64,000 nt of DNA, taken from assembly GCA_900045905.1 (NCBI GenBank), contig FCNS01000011.1, forward strand, positions 1 through 64,000, given 5' to 3'. The notes under the pieces were generated by a model, which was not told the origin of the DNA, made no database searches, and saw only the letters and a list, made by a program, of their open reading frames with translations. Shown here in pieces: positions 7,603 through 16,505 of the stretch. Origin of the DNA: Clostridiales bacterium CHKCI001 (GTDB lineage: Bacteria; Bacillota; Clostridia; Lachnospirales; Lachnospiraceae). Each line of letters begins with the position of its first letter. Position 1 is the first letter of the stretch. The translations under genes and the position numbers were made by a program.

Positions 7603-8511
7603 TTATCTTAGAAAGACTTTTTTCCTAAATTCAGTTTTATAATTTTCATATTGAGATTCTTCTTCAATGTTTTCATCCAACTTATTTAAAAAAGTATTTG
7701 ATAAAAATGTAATTATTGGTATAACTAGCTTTAGATCAAATTCACCTTCTTCATTTAAGACAGGATAAGAAGAAGCATAAACTGGAGAAGCATATCTTAT
7801 ATTTTTAAATTTATATTGACATTTTTTATTTTTTTCCAAATCTCTTTTTGCTTTCTTTACTGTATTCATTAAAATTTTTATATTAATTTTTCTGTTTCCA
7901 ATCCATATCTCTTCTATACTAGGATATGAATTACTGCACTGTCCACTTGTTATTACTTTACACTTAAAGTCTCTATTTATCTTTTTAGTTACCGTTATAC
8001 TTCTTTTTCCTAACGACCATTGTTGTATTTCTCTTATTAACTCTAATATTCTACAAACAATATCGTTCTGATCCTTTAATTTATATCTATTAATTTCTAT
8101 ATCTTGATTACCGTCTAGTCCAAGCTCTAATTTTTCTAAAATAAAACAATTCCCAGATTCTTTTCTAACTCCTCGTCCAAATCCTCCCAATATACAGGCA
8201 AGCTCAAAAAGCGCAGCATAATTCTCTAGCTCTACTCCTTCCTTATTTTCTTCTAAGACAACTATAAAGTATTTTTCGTCTCTTTGCTTGGCATAAATAG
8301 TAAATGGCGAAATTTGCTTTGTACTTCCAAAAAGCTCTTGTTCTTTTTCTAAAAGTTCCTCTTCACTTAGAAATAAACTGATCGCTCGCCACCAATATCT
8401 CATTGCAGATTTTATCTCAGTTGCTCGTACTTCAGAATATCTTTTATTAAATCCATGCATTGCACAAGAGTCAATAAATCCACATTTATAAACTATTCGT
8501 TTTCTTCCCAT
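7603..8511 (-). CDS. cmr1: Cmr1, Cas7-family RAMP capping the type III-B complex
   Basis: The Cmr1 hallmark region VRATEIKSAMRYWWRAISLFL lies near residues 28-48. A glycine-rich segment LACILGGFGRGVRKESGN follows near residues 108-125. Cmr1 sits at the 3' end of the crRNA in the complex and contributes to target-RNA binding. The gene overlaps the end of the Cmr5-Cmr6 fusion gene by 19 nt and starts at an ATG behind AGGAGAG, implying coupled translation. The coding sequence is markedly AT-rich with long A/T runs, as is the whole cmr operon relative to the housekeeping genes around it. Confidence 0.85.
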   Translation of the reverse strand: MGRKRIVYKCGFIDSCAMHGFNKRYSEVRATEIKSAMRYWWRAISLFLSEEELLEKEQELFGSTKQISPFTIYAKQRDEKYFIVVLEENKEGVELENYAALFELACILGGFGRGVRKESGNCFILEKLELGLDGNQDIEINRYKLKDQNDIVCRILELIREIQQWSLGKRSITVTKKINRDFKCKVITSGQCSNSYPSIEEIWIGNRKINIKILMNTVKKAKRDLEKNKKCQYKFKNIRYASPVYASSYPVLNEEGEFDLKLVIPIITFLSNTFLNKLDENIEEESQYENYKTEFRKKVFLR

Positions 8512-9638
8512 TTATCTCTCCTAAATCCATATCCAACTGATTTTTTTGCTCCCAAAGCTGTTTCTTTTATACATGTTTCAAATAAATTTTTAAATTTACT
8601 CTTTTTCCCATTTTCCCATTGACTTGGGCAAAAACAGTAGATATCACAATTCACATCTTGTAATATATCAAATTGAATTGGTATTGGCTTTTCAGTATCA
8701 GTTGGAAAAACTCCCCCTTGATAGTATTTTGTATAATGAGGTGTCATAACATCCTTTTTCCATCTATAACTGTTAGGATAACAGTCTATAAATATACACT
8801 TCCCCTCTTTCTCCGTACTTCCAAACCAATCTTCTATATAATTCTTTAACGTTTCAGCTTCTTCTTTTTTATCTTCTCCTGCTTTTTCTAAACTCTTTTG
8901 TATTTCTCTGGAAAAGGCATAAAAGGCTCCTTTAATTGCTGTTGCAGGAATATAAGGTTTACCTGATACAAGATTTAATGTAATTGAGGTTTCCAAAACA
9001 GAAGGATTTCCTAAACCGATAATTAGTGACTCATAAATTCCACTTGATTTATATTCTTCATAATTAATCAATTTCATATACCTTTTAATTTTCTGTATAT
9101 TAGTATGATCCCCTTCTCTTTTTTCTTTTGTATCTATATTTTCTATATTTCTCCTTTCTATATTTCCATTCTTTAAAATAAGATATTTCTCCCTATACAA
9201 CCCAACATGTTCTAACTTTATTTTTTTTAGTTCTTTTGATACTTCTTCTATTACTACTTCTTTTATAATAAAATTATCCTTTTTCTTTGGTAAAGATGAT
9301 GTGATTGTTCTGTATCGAATCATCACCTTTATTTCCATTGCTAATTCATATATGTCTCTTTGCAATATCATATACTCCCAAGAATTATATTTCAAAATCT
9401 GCTCTAATATATTATTGTCATTAGTTTTCTTTTTAAATTGGGTACTGTATTCTAAAATATAGCTTAATATAACTTCATATAAATTGTGTTCTTTCTTTTG
9501 AAGATAAACTAACACTGCAATTAATCCATTTTTCCGAATAAGTATTGGTAGCTTTTCAGCAATACTCCTTTCATTCTCTGACAATATTGGTAGTACTTCT
9601 TTTAGTACAAATTTTTTCTTTTCTAGCCTAGATGTCAA
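8493..9638 (-). CDS. Cmr5-Cmr6 fusion protein
   Basis: Residues about 18-105 carry the Cmr5 helical signature IAEKLPILIRKNGLIAVLVYL and the following helices, closely parallel to the free Cmr5 at the end of the operon. After a charged linker (about 108-195), a Cmr6 RAMP follows: YESLIIGLGNPSVLETSITL, GKPYIPATAIKGAFYAFSRE near 230-250, and a C-terminal ALGAKKSVGYGFRRDKW glycine-rich motif. Cmr5 and Cmr6 are normally separate proteins, and 381 residues is close to their sum. The start is TTG at 9638, whose TTGA overlaps the TGA stop of cmr4, a coupling arrangement. Confidence 0.85.
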   Translation of the reverse strand: MTSRLEKKKFVLKEVLPILSENERSIAEKLPILIRKNGLIAVLVYLQKKEHNLYEVILSYILEYSTQFKKKTNDNNILEQILKYNSWEYMILQRDIYELAMEIKVMIRYRTITSSLPKKKDNFIIKEVVIEEVSKELKKIKLEHVGLYREKYLILKNGNIERRNIENIDTKEKREGDHTNIQKIKRYMKLINYEEYKSSGIYESLIIGLGNPSVLETSITLNLVSGKPYIPATAIKGAFYAFSREIQKSLEKAGEDKKEEAETLKNYIEDWFGSTEKEGKCIFIDCYPNSYRWKKDVMTPHYTKYYQGGVFPTDTEKPIPIQFDILQDVNCDIYCFCPSQWENGKKSKFKNLFETCIKETALGAKKSVGYGFRRDKWEENE

Positions 9639-10498
9639 TTTCTTTCCACCTCTCTATCCACAATCCAGTACTCTGTAAATCCCTTTCCAAGTGTTGTATT
9701 ACCTCCAAGCTGGACTATATTATTATTGTTTTTATCTTGATATGATATAGTTTCTTTCCAATCTCCAAAAATTCCTTCTTCTGCCTGCATTACTGTATAG
9801 AAAATTGTTTCTTCTGGGACAAATTCTTCTGTAAAAAGTGCTCCATCTTCCACAACACCATCATCTCCAATTCTTATTCTTGTTATAATTTCCGTTGCCA
9901 TTTCACAAAAATAAGAAAACACTTCATCTGTAACAATAAGAACATGTTTTTTAAATCGTTCTGGAATTTCCTCAATATTTAACGTTTCTACCTCAAATTT
10001 AAAATCTTCTAAAATAACCACTCCTTTTGTTTCTCTCTGCTCTACTACAATGTCTGAATTTGAAGCCAATAAAATAGCTTTCGTATCCTTTAATTCAACC
10101 CCCTTAGTTAACAGTATCTCCCATTCTTTTCTATTCTGTTCCTCTACGCATTCTCTTACAAAACGATCTAAGACATATGGACAAGTGACCCAAGCAAATA
10201 TTCCTTTGGCAGAACGCACAGGCAGCAAAAGAATTTTTCCATCTCCAAATTGAAGTTTTCCCATAGATGCCTCTTGTTCATTTTCTTTCGCCTCTGGACC
10301 GTAAATCTTATCTATCTTTCCTTTGTCTTTATCTAACTTTTCCGATAGAGCTCGAAAAGCTCCTTTTATTCCTGATGCTTCCATTTTTGGAAAACCTGTA
10401 TGCCGTTCTCTTTGAATCGGAAGATCTACTATTCCCAATTCTGTTCCACTCCCCATATGTAATGGAGTAATACAATGATAAAACACTGTCTTCTTCAT
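9635..10498 (-). CDS. cmr4: Cmr4, Cas7-family backbone subunit and target-RNA nuclease
   Basis: The N-terminal segment TPLHMGSGTELGIVDLPIQR and GFPKMEASGIKGAFRAL are near-canonical Cmr4. Asp25 in IVDLPIQR aligns with the catalytic Asp that cuts target RNA at 6-nt intervals. Further family motifs are ILLLPVRSAKGIFAWVTCPYVLDRF, FTEEFVPEETIFYTVM and LGGNTTLGKGFTEYW near the end. It is the first gene of the operon, starting at the ATG at 10498 about 95 nt after a predicted promoter. It is the better conserved of the two Cmr4 proteins encoded here. Confidence 0.93.
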   Translation of the reverse strand: MKKTVFYHCITPLHMGSGTELGIVDLPIQRERHTGFPKMEASGIKGAFRALSEKLDKDKGKIDKIYGPEAKENEQEASMGKLQFGDGKILLLPVRSAKGIFAWVTCPYVLDRFVRECVEEQNRKEWEILLTKGVELKDTKAILLASNSDIVVEQRETKGVVILEDFKFEVETLNIEEIPERFKKHVLIVTDEVFSYFCEMATEIITRIRIGDDGVVEDGALFTEEFVPEETIFYTVMQAEEGIFGDWKETISYQDKNNNNIVQLGGNTTLGKGFTEYWIVDREVERN

Positions 10499-10596
10499 AT
10501 CTTCTTATCCCTCGCTTCTCATTAATTTTATATAAAATAGATATTTCATCCCATATTACTTATAGAATCTCTATACTTTTTTCCTATTTACTTGAA

Positions 10597-10625
10597 ATTA
10601 TACCATAGTTTTGCTATTCATTCAA
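10597..10625 (-). promoter_or_regulatory. Predicted sigma-A promoter of the cmr operon
   Basis: On the minus strand TTGAAT (10625-10620) and a perfect TATAAT (10602-10597) are separated by 17 bp, about 95 nt before the cmr4 start. No obvious operator palindrome overlaps it. Confidence 0.6.
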
Positions 10626-10849
10626 TGCATAAACAATCATATACACCAACAAACAAGCTAATATTTTTTTATTTTACCGCTATATTTTATACAATTTGTC
10701 TAGTTTATTCTATTCTGACAAAAAAGTTTACTACTAGATCTTCCTTTTGCATATCACAATGATAAAATCACTACTTTTCCTTGTTTTTCTCTTTTTTCTA
10801 TGATATAGTGATGTCAGTTTATTTTTTGGTTCGTATTTGGGAGGTTTTT
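10626..10849. other. AT-rich divergent intergenic region, no CRISPR array
   Basis: This stretch separates the cmr operon from the plus-strand exonuclease gene. I find no spaced direct repeats. The only notable piece is one copy of a dispersed motif at 10745-10767 (TTTTGCATATCACAATGATA then AAA). Confidence 0.6.
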
Positions 10850-11974
10850 ATGCGTGTCATTCATAGAAAAGTATCTATTTTGATTTCTTATCCAGCAGAA
10901 ATGATTGCTCCATTGAATCAGCTACTATTTTTTGACATTGAAACGACTGGTTTTTCGCCTGCTTCTTCTTCTCTTTATTTGATTGGTATGTTATCATTTG
11001 AAGACGGATGGTGGAATTTGACTCAGCTTTTTGCAGAATCTCTTTCGGATGAGCAAAAGTTATTAGAAACTTTTTTTCAAATTCTCGCTCAGAAAAAACT
11101 GCTGATTCATTTTAACGGTGATATGTTTGATATTCCTTATATTACAAAATGTGCAGCACAATATGGAATTTCAGCACCGTTTTCTTCGATCAATAGCTTT
11201 GATATTTACAAAAAAATTAAACCATTAAAATCACTGCTCGGTCTATCCAGCTTAAAACAAAAATCAATTGAGCAATTTTTATGCTTAACTCGAAAAGACC
11301 CATTTGATGGTGGTCAATTGATTCCCGTTTATCAAGAATATTTGCGTACAAGAGATGAGCGTGGCTATCATGCATTATTATTACATAACGAAGAAGATGT
11401 GCTTCAAATGCCCAAGCTGCTTTCCATTCTTTCTTACTATGATGTCTTGAAAAAACAATCCACATTAGTTAAAGATCGAATTAGCGTTCAAGATCATATA
11501 CTGACTGTAGTTATGGAACAGACGATTGCAGTTCCTCGATCGATTCATTATGAATTTGACTGTTTTTCTTCCAGAAAGTCCATAGCTGATCAACAATTTT
11601 TAACTTCTTTTCCATCTTCTTATGCAGCTTTGGACTTAAAAGACAGTCAGTTTTCTCTTTCGATTCCGATCTTTCATCTGGACTTAAAACATTTTTATGA
11701 GGATTATAAAAATTATTTTTACTTACCAGAAGAAGATACTGCCATTCATAAAAAGGTTGCTGTGTTTGTAGACAAAAATCATAGAATCAATGCAAAAAAA
11801 TGCAATTGTTATACAAGACGATTGGATGATTATTTACCAAACCCATCTCCAACTCAGTTTCCTGTTTTCCTTCCTGCCTATCGCTCTAAATTGTTTTTCA
11901 CTCCTTATCAAGAAGAACCTTCTTTCTTAGAACCCTACATCAACCAATTTTTAGAACGACAGATTGGAATATAA
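10850..11974 (+). CDS. RNase H-like (YprB-type) DEDD 3'-5' exonuclease domain protein
   Basis: The exonuclease fold is shown by LLFFDIETTGFSPASSSLYLIGML near residues 25-50 (Asp and Glu of motif I). LIHFNGDMFDIPYI near 83-96 and HNEEDVLQM near 180-190 supply the remaining acidic motifs. This matches PF13482-type ribonuclease H-like proteins found in Firmicutes, whose substrate is not established. The C-terminal half has no motif I recognise. The ATG at 10850 follows GGGAGG at good spacing; 23 upstream in-frame codons look unrelated. It is followed at once by a strong terminator. Confidence 0.75.
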   Translation: MRVIHRKVSILISYPAEMIAPLNQLLFFDIETTGFSPASSSLYLIGMLSFEDGWWNLTQLFAESLSDEQKLLETFFQILAQKKLLIHFNGDMFDIPYITKCAAQYGISAPFSSINSFDIYKKIKPLKSLLGLSSLKQKSIEQFLCLTRKDPFDGGQLIPVYQEYLRTRDERGYHALLLHNEEDVLQMPKLLSILSYYDVLKKQSTLVKDRISVQDHILTVVMEQTIAVPRSIHYEFDCFSSRKSIADQQFLTSFPSSYAALDLKDSQFSLSIPIFHLDLKHFYEDYKNYFYLPEEDTAIHKKVAVFVDKNHRINAKKCNCYTRRLDDYLPNPSPTQFPVFLPAYRSKLFFTPYQEEPSFLEPYINQFLERQIGI

Positions 11975-11978
11975 AATT

Positions 11979-12015
11979 AGCGAGAAAATCTATTTTCCAT
12001 TGATTTTCTCGCTTT
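11979..12015 (+). terminator. Rho-independent terminator between convergent genes
   Basis: A perfect 12-bp stem, AGCGAGAAAATC paired with GATTTTCTCGCT, has an 11-nt loop. Its position between the exonuclease gene and a convergent gene suggests use on both strands, although the T run is short. Confidence 0.7.
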
Positions 12016-12023
12016 ACTGATAA

Positions 12024-13595
12024 TTAAAGAAATGATCTCTCAATTACACATTGATATTTTTTACTCTTTTTATCATAATTAATTCCAACTAATAATATAT
12101 TTCCTTTATATTCTTCTAAAGACTTTACATATTGTTTCTTTTTTATTTGATTAATTGCTCCCTCTGCGGAAGAATCCCATTTTAATTCAATAATAATGGC
12201 TGGTTTATCACAAGACCTTCTTGGCAAAAATACAAGATCTGCAAATCCTCTTCCAGTTGGCAGTTCACGAATCAATGTATAATACATTCTTGCGCTATAA
12301 TAAGCAAGTGAAATAACACAACTTAAAGAGTTTTCATCATTATAAGAAAGTATGGATGTCGTTTCTGTATGCACACAATCAATTCCTTTTGCTACAGCTT
12401 CTGCATCTTCTTGTAATGTATTTTCCAGCAGATTCTCTGAATCGGAAATCATTTTTATAATATTGTTCCAATTGGCTCCTTCGATTGCGTTAATAAACTC
12501 CCCTTGAATTTCTTCATTCGGAATAAAAACTTCTCTTGTCTCTTCTTTATAAGCCAAATATCCTAAATGTATTAACAATGTTAGTACATCATCTTTCTTT
12601 TCAAAGTTGACCATATCATTTGTAAAAGTTCCAATATTAACTTTACAACATGCTCCGCCTAACATCATAATAATAGCGTCTTTCAGCCCATCAAAATTCA
12701 TATTAATATAAACTTTCAATGCTTCATATGTTTCAGTACTACCCCAATAGCTATGGAATTCCCCATCCAGCATTGCATCTACTACTGATTTTGGATTATA
12801 TATATGGGAAATTCTACGAAACTGATATCCATCATACCATCGTTTTGCCTCAGAAAAATCCATATCATATCTTATACATAAATCTTTTACTTCTTGTTCT
12901 GTAAACCCAATATACTCGGCAAGACGTTTTGGTTCTGTCATAGAAAATTCTCTAAATATATTTAAAGCAGAATGTGTTCCATATTTTTTAATTGGTAAAA
13001 TTCCTGTCATGTATGCCAATTTTACATAGGTCTGATCTTTTAATAAGTCTCTTAAAAAATCCAAATACTTTGTCTGCGCATCAATATTGTAACGGTTTTC
13101 TCGGAAAATACAATCCCATTCATCAATAATAAATAAAAATCCCATTTGTGTTTTCTCAAATATATTTTCTAAAGCCGTTGCCAAATGCTCTTCCTGCGTA
13201 CAAACGATTTCTTTATATACTTCTTTTATTTCCGATAACACTACTTTCTGAAGATAGAAAATCAAATTATTTGGATCTTCTGCCCTACTTAAAAATCGCT
13301 GCATATTCAAAAATAGTACATTATATTGGTTTAAATGTGTATGAAATGATTGATTTTTTGAAATTGTAAGATCCTGAAATAGCTCTTTGGATTCACATCC
13401 TTTGCTATAATAAGCACAAAGCATCTCTGCCGTCATAGATTTACCAAATCGTCTTGGTCTGCTGACACAGATATATCTCTGTTCTGTATCCAAGACACGA
13501 TTTGTATAGGAAATTAATCCTGTTTTATCTACATAAATTTCTGAATATCGTGCAATTTGAAATCCTCTGTTAGAGGGATTAAGATACTTTCCCAT
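12024..13595 (-). CDS. AAA-ATPase-like protein with C-terminal PD-(D/E)XK nuclease domain
   Basis: The P-loop region lies at YICVSRPRRFGKSMTAEML (about residues 41-59) and a Walker-B-like FLFIIDEWDCIFRE follows at about 125-138. This is the PF09820 AAA-ATPase-like family. The C-terminal DUF1703-type nuclease-fold domain shows GRGFADLVFLPRR and PAIIIELKWD, giving the D...ExK triad. The family is common and multi-copy in gut anaerobes; its role is unknown. The start is placed at MGKYLN (13595), the conserved family N terminus. A degraded copy lies at 50.6-51.2 kb and an N-terminal stub at 1.9 kb. Confidence 0.8.
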   Translation of the reverse strand: MGKYLNPSNRGFQIARYSEIYVDKTGLISYTNRVLDTEQRYICVSRPRRFGKSMTAEMLCAYYSKGCESKELFQDLTISKNQSFHTHLNQYNVLFLNMQRFLSRAEDPNNLIFYLQKVVLSEIKEVYKEIVCTQEEHLATALENIFEKTQMGFLFIIDEWDCIFRENRYNIDAQTKYLDFLRDLLKDQTYVKLAYMTGILPIKKYGTHSALNIFREFSMTEPKRLAEYIGFTEQEVKDLCIRYDMDFSEAKRWYDGYQFRRISHIYNPKSVVDAMLDGEFHSYWGSTETYEALKVYINMNFDGLKDAIIMMLGGACCKVNIGTFTNDMVNFEKKDDVLTLLIHLGYLAYKEETREVFIPNEEIQGEFINAIEGANWNNIIKMISDSENLLENTLQEDAEAVAKGIDCVHTETTSILSYNDENSLSCVISLAYYSARMYYTLIRELPTGRGFADLVFLPRRSCDKPAIIIELKWDSSAEGAINQIKKKQYVKSLEEYKGNILLVGINYDKKSKKYQCVIERSFL

Positions 13596-13781
13596 AATGA
13601 TTGATTCGTCTCCTTTCTTTTTATTTTGAAAACGCTTCCATTCGATATTAATCTTATTTTTATTATTATAGTATTTAAAAAGAAGTTCCATGGAGGTTTC
13701 TTTTGTTTTATTGGAATTATACCATGCTTTTACATCTATTTAAAACTATTTTCTTAGAATTATAATAAATTATTTTAACAC

Positions 13782-13812
13782 AAAACCGCCGCATAAAAAT
13801 GCGGCGGTTTTG
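13782..13812 (-). terminator. Terminator of the cmk-ispH-rpsA operon
   Basis: A perfect 13-bp stem (AAAACCGCCGCAT with ATGCGGCGGTTTT) encloses a 5-nt loop. It is followed by T-rich sequence on both strands, 44 nt after the rpsA stop. Confidence 0.85.
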
Positions 13813-13855
13813 CTTCATTGTTGAAAGGATACAATACCGTGATTCGTAGTTTCTA

Positions 13856-14962
13856 TTATTCTTCTTCTGTTGTTTCTGCTTCTACAGCTTCTTCTTGTTC
13901 CTGTGGAGCATCATTTAAAATTGCTTTGATACTAAGACTAATCTTTTTAGCCTCTTCATCAAAATCTACAACTTTAGCAGTTACTTCTTGGCCGATTGTT
14001 AATACATCAGCTGGCTTATCTACATGTTCTTTTGCAATCTGAGAAACATGAAGCAGTGCATCCACACCTGGCTCCAGCTCTACAAATGCACCAAAGTCTG
14101 TCATTCTTGCAACTTTACCTGTTACAATTCTGCCTACTGCATATTTATCAGCAGCAGTTACCCATGGATTCTTTTCTGGGAACTTCATGCTTAATGCAAT
14201 CTTCTTTCCGTCGATGTCCTTTACTAATACCGTTACAACATCTCCTGATTTGAAGAGCTTTCTTGGATTGTCTACTCTTCCCCAGCTCATCTCAGAAATA
14301 TGAAGCAGACCATCAGCACCACCCAAATCAATGAATGCACCAAAATCAGTTACATTCTTTACAGTACCTTCTACTGTCTGTCCAACTTCCAATCTTGCAA
14401 ATAACTCATCTCTCATCTTTTGCTTTTTCGCAACGATTAACTGCTTGCAGTCACCGATGATTCTGCGTCTCTTAGGATTGAATTCAATAATAACAAATTC
14501 TACTTCCTGATCTGCATATTTGTCTAAGTTCTTTTCATAAACATCTGATACAAGGCTTGCTGGAATGAATACTCTTGTATCATCCACAACAACACTTAAT
14601 CCACCTGTTAATACTTGAGTAACTTTTGCCTTTAATACTGTCTTATTTTCAAAAGCTTCTTCCAGGACTTTGCTTGCTTTCTCAGCCTGTAAACGCTTAT
14701 AGGAAAGCTGCACCTGGCCTTCGCCATCATTTACCTTTAATACTTTTGCTTCCATTTCGTCGCCTTCCTGTACTAACTCTCTTAAGTCAGCATTAGGGTT
14801 ATTTGTGTATTCATTGCGGCTAATGATTCCATCTGCTTTGTAACCTATATTTAAGACGATTTCGTCCTCTTTCACAGAAATAACCTTTCCAGTTACTACT
14901 TCTCCTGTACTGATTGTTTTAAGTGTACCTTCCAACATTTGGTCAAAACTTAACTCTGACAT
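13856..14962 (-). CDS. rpsA: S1-domain RNA-binding protein (ribosomal protein S1 homologue)
   Basis: Four S1 repeats are visible, starting near residues 15 (ISTGEVVTGKVISV), 100 (KTVLKAKVTQVLTGGLSVVV), 190 (VGQTVEGTVKNVTDFGAFID) and 275 (VGRIVTGKVARMTDFGAFVE). The C-terminal tail is acidic. S1 proteins bind mRNA leaders on the 30S ribosome; Firmicute versions have four repeats rather than six. The gene overlaps the end of ispH by 13 nt. GAGGAGG lies 11 nt before its ATG. ispH adjacent to an S1 gene is a familiar clostridial order. Confidence 0.92.
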   Translation of the reverse strand: MSELSFDQMLEGTLKTISTGEVVTGKVISVKEDEIVLNIGYKADGIISRNEYTNNPNADLRELVQEGDEMEAKVLKVNDGEGQVQLSYKRLQAEKASKVLEEAFENKTVLKAKVTQVLTGGLSVVVDDTRVFIPASLVSDVYEKNLDKYADQEVEFVIIEFNPKRRRIIGDCKQLIVAKKQKMRDELFARLEVGQTVEGTVKNVTDFGAFIDLGGADGLLHISEMSWGRVDNPRKLFKSGDVVTVLVKDIDGKKIALSMKFPEKNPWVTAADKYAVGRIVTGKVARMTDFGAFVELEPGVDALLHVSQIAKEHVDKPADVLTIGQEVTAKVVDFDEEAKKISLSIKAILNDAPQEQEEAVEAETTEEE

Positions 14963-15798
14963 TTGGTTTGAACCTCCTCAATAATTTTATTCGGGGTTGA
15001 AGCCCCTGCTGTAATACCAACTTTCTTCAAGGATTCCCCCCATGACAGGTCCAAATCCTCCACCGTTTGAATGTAGCAGGTATTATAACATTCTTTCTTG
15101 CATATTTCAAACAGCTTCTGGGTGTTGGAGCTATGCTTTCCTCCAATAACAATCATCCCATCTACCTGACCCGCAATTTGCTTCGCTTCGACTTGTCGTT
15201 CATGCGTGGCATTGCAAATCGTGTTCAAAACATTTATATCATAACCCTTTTTTGAAATTTTTTCAACAAAATATTGAAATTTCTTGTAATTAAATGTCGT
15301 TTGTGATACAATACATACTTTCTCTTTTTCAAAAAAAGGTAATCGATCCAAATCTTCATCCGTCTCAACAGCGAATGCTTCTGAATTACTCCAGCCAATA
15401 ATTCCCTGGACTTCTGGATGTTTCGCATTTCCAATAATAACAATACGATATCCTGCCTTACTTTGTTCATCTACAATGCGATGGATTTTTTTGACAAATG
15501 GACAGGTTACATCAATCACTTGAATTCCAGGACGATTCAACAATTCATAGATATTGCGGCTTACTCCATGAGATCGAATCACCACAATTCCTTTTTCCAG
15601 TCCTTTTAGTTCTTCTTCGCTGTCAATGACTTGTACTCCTTTTTCCTCCAAATCGCACACTACTTCTTCGTTATGGATAATTGGTCCAAAGGTATAAATT
15701 GGTTGATCGGAATGCTTTTCTACTTCCTCATAAACACGGTCAACCGCTCTTTTTACTCCAAAACAAAAACCTGCGCTTTTGGCAACTACTACTTCCAT
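14950..15798 (-). CDS. ispH: 4-hydroxy-3-methylbut-2-enyl diphosphate reductase
   Basis: This is the last enzyme of the MEP isoprenoid pathway, making IPP and DMAPP with a [4Fe-4S] cluster. The three cluster cysteines are visible in SAGFCFGVKRAV (Cys12), DVTCPFVKKIH (about 96) and NTICNATHERQ (about 191). The conserved HGV motif is present in RSHGVSR. At 282 residues it is the stand-alone form, not the IspH-S1 fusion seen in some clostridia. Its ATG overlaps the cmk stop as TAATG. Confidence 0.96.
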   Translation of the reverse strand: MEVVVAKSAGFCFGVKRAVDRVYEEVEKHSDQPIYTFGPIIHNEEVVCDLEEKGVQVIDSEEELKGLEKGIVVIRSHGVSRNIYELLNRPGIQVIDVTCPFVKKIHRIVDEQSKAGYRIVIIGNAKHPEVQGIIGWSNSEAFAVETDEDLDRLPFFEKEKVCIVSQTTFNYKKFQYFVEKISKKGYDINVLNTICNATHERQVEAKQIAGQVDGMIVIGGKHSSNTQKLFEICKKECYNTCYIQTVEDLDLSWGESLKKVGITAGASTPNKIIEEVQTKCQS

Positions 15799-16469
15799 TA
15801 TTTTTTCCTCTTTTCCTGGACAAGATCAATTACAATATCTACCACTTCATTAATATCTAATTTGGAAGTATTCAGTTCAATCGCATCTTCTGCTTTTTTT
15901 AATGGAGCAATTTTACGCTGCATATCTCTTAAATCTCTTTCTATAATATCTTCTTCGATTTCTTTGATATCGCTTTCAATGCCCTTTCTCTGCAATTCTA
16001 AGTAACGACGCTGTGCTCGCACTTTTGTATCGGCAGTCAAATAAATTTTTAAATCCGCTTCTGGGAGGACATTTGTACCAATATCTCGTCCATCCATCAG
16101 CACATCTCCTTTTTTTGCCATATCTCGTTGTAATTCCAACAATTTATTTCGTACAACAGAGTAAGTTGATATCTTTGAGGTTAATTCTCCAACTAATTCA
16201 TTACGAATATAAGCATTTACATTATCCCCATTCAATAATACTTGCTGCTCACCGTCTTGATATTCAATCGTAACTTCAACTTTTTGGCAAGCTTCCTCTA
16301 CTGTTTTCTCGTCATTGACGTCAATCTTATTTCTCCACATATATAATCCGATTGCACGGTACATTGCCCCTGTATCCACATAGATGAACGACAGTTTTTC
16401 TGCAACTTTTCTAGCTATCGTACTTTTTCCTGCTCCTGCAGGTCCATCAATTGCAATATTAAATCCCAT
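15798..16469 (-). CDS. cmk: Cytidylate kinase
   Basis: It phosphorylates CMP and dCMP in pyrimidine nucleotide recycling. The P-loop IAIDGPAGAGKSTIARKVAE lies at residues 5-24, followed by DTGAMYRA (about 32-39) and the LID/CMP-site motif MDGRDIGTNVLPEADLKIYL near 125. The length of 223 residues is typical. It is upstream of and overlapping ispH; the flavoprotein gene before it ends 36 nt upstream, so they probably share an operon. Confidence 0.96.
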   Translation of the reverse strand: MGFNIAIDGPAGAGKSTIARKVAEKLSFIYVDTGAMYRAIGLYMWRNKIDVNDEKTVEEACQKVEVTIEYQDGEQQVLLNGDNVNAYIRNELVGELTSKISTYSVVRNKLLELQRDMAKKGDVLMDGRDIGTNVLPEADLKIYLTADTKVRAQRRYLELQRKGIESDIKEIEEDIIERDLRDMQRKIAPLKKAEDAIELNTSKLDINEVVDIVIDLVQEKRKK

Positions 16470-16505
16470 ATATTCCTCCCAGATATATTAATCTGTATTT
16501 TTATT

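Noticed and set aside
10050-10470. Plus-strand open frames opposite cmr4
   Set aside because: They are short frames antisense to a well-supported Cmr4 coding region, without ribosome sites or recognisable motifs.
10499-10849. Possible CRISPR array or leader next to the cmr operon
   Set aside because: No repeated unit of 25-40 bp with spacers is present; the sequence is simple AT-rich intergenic DNA with a promoter.
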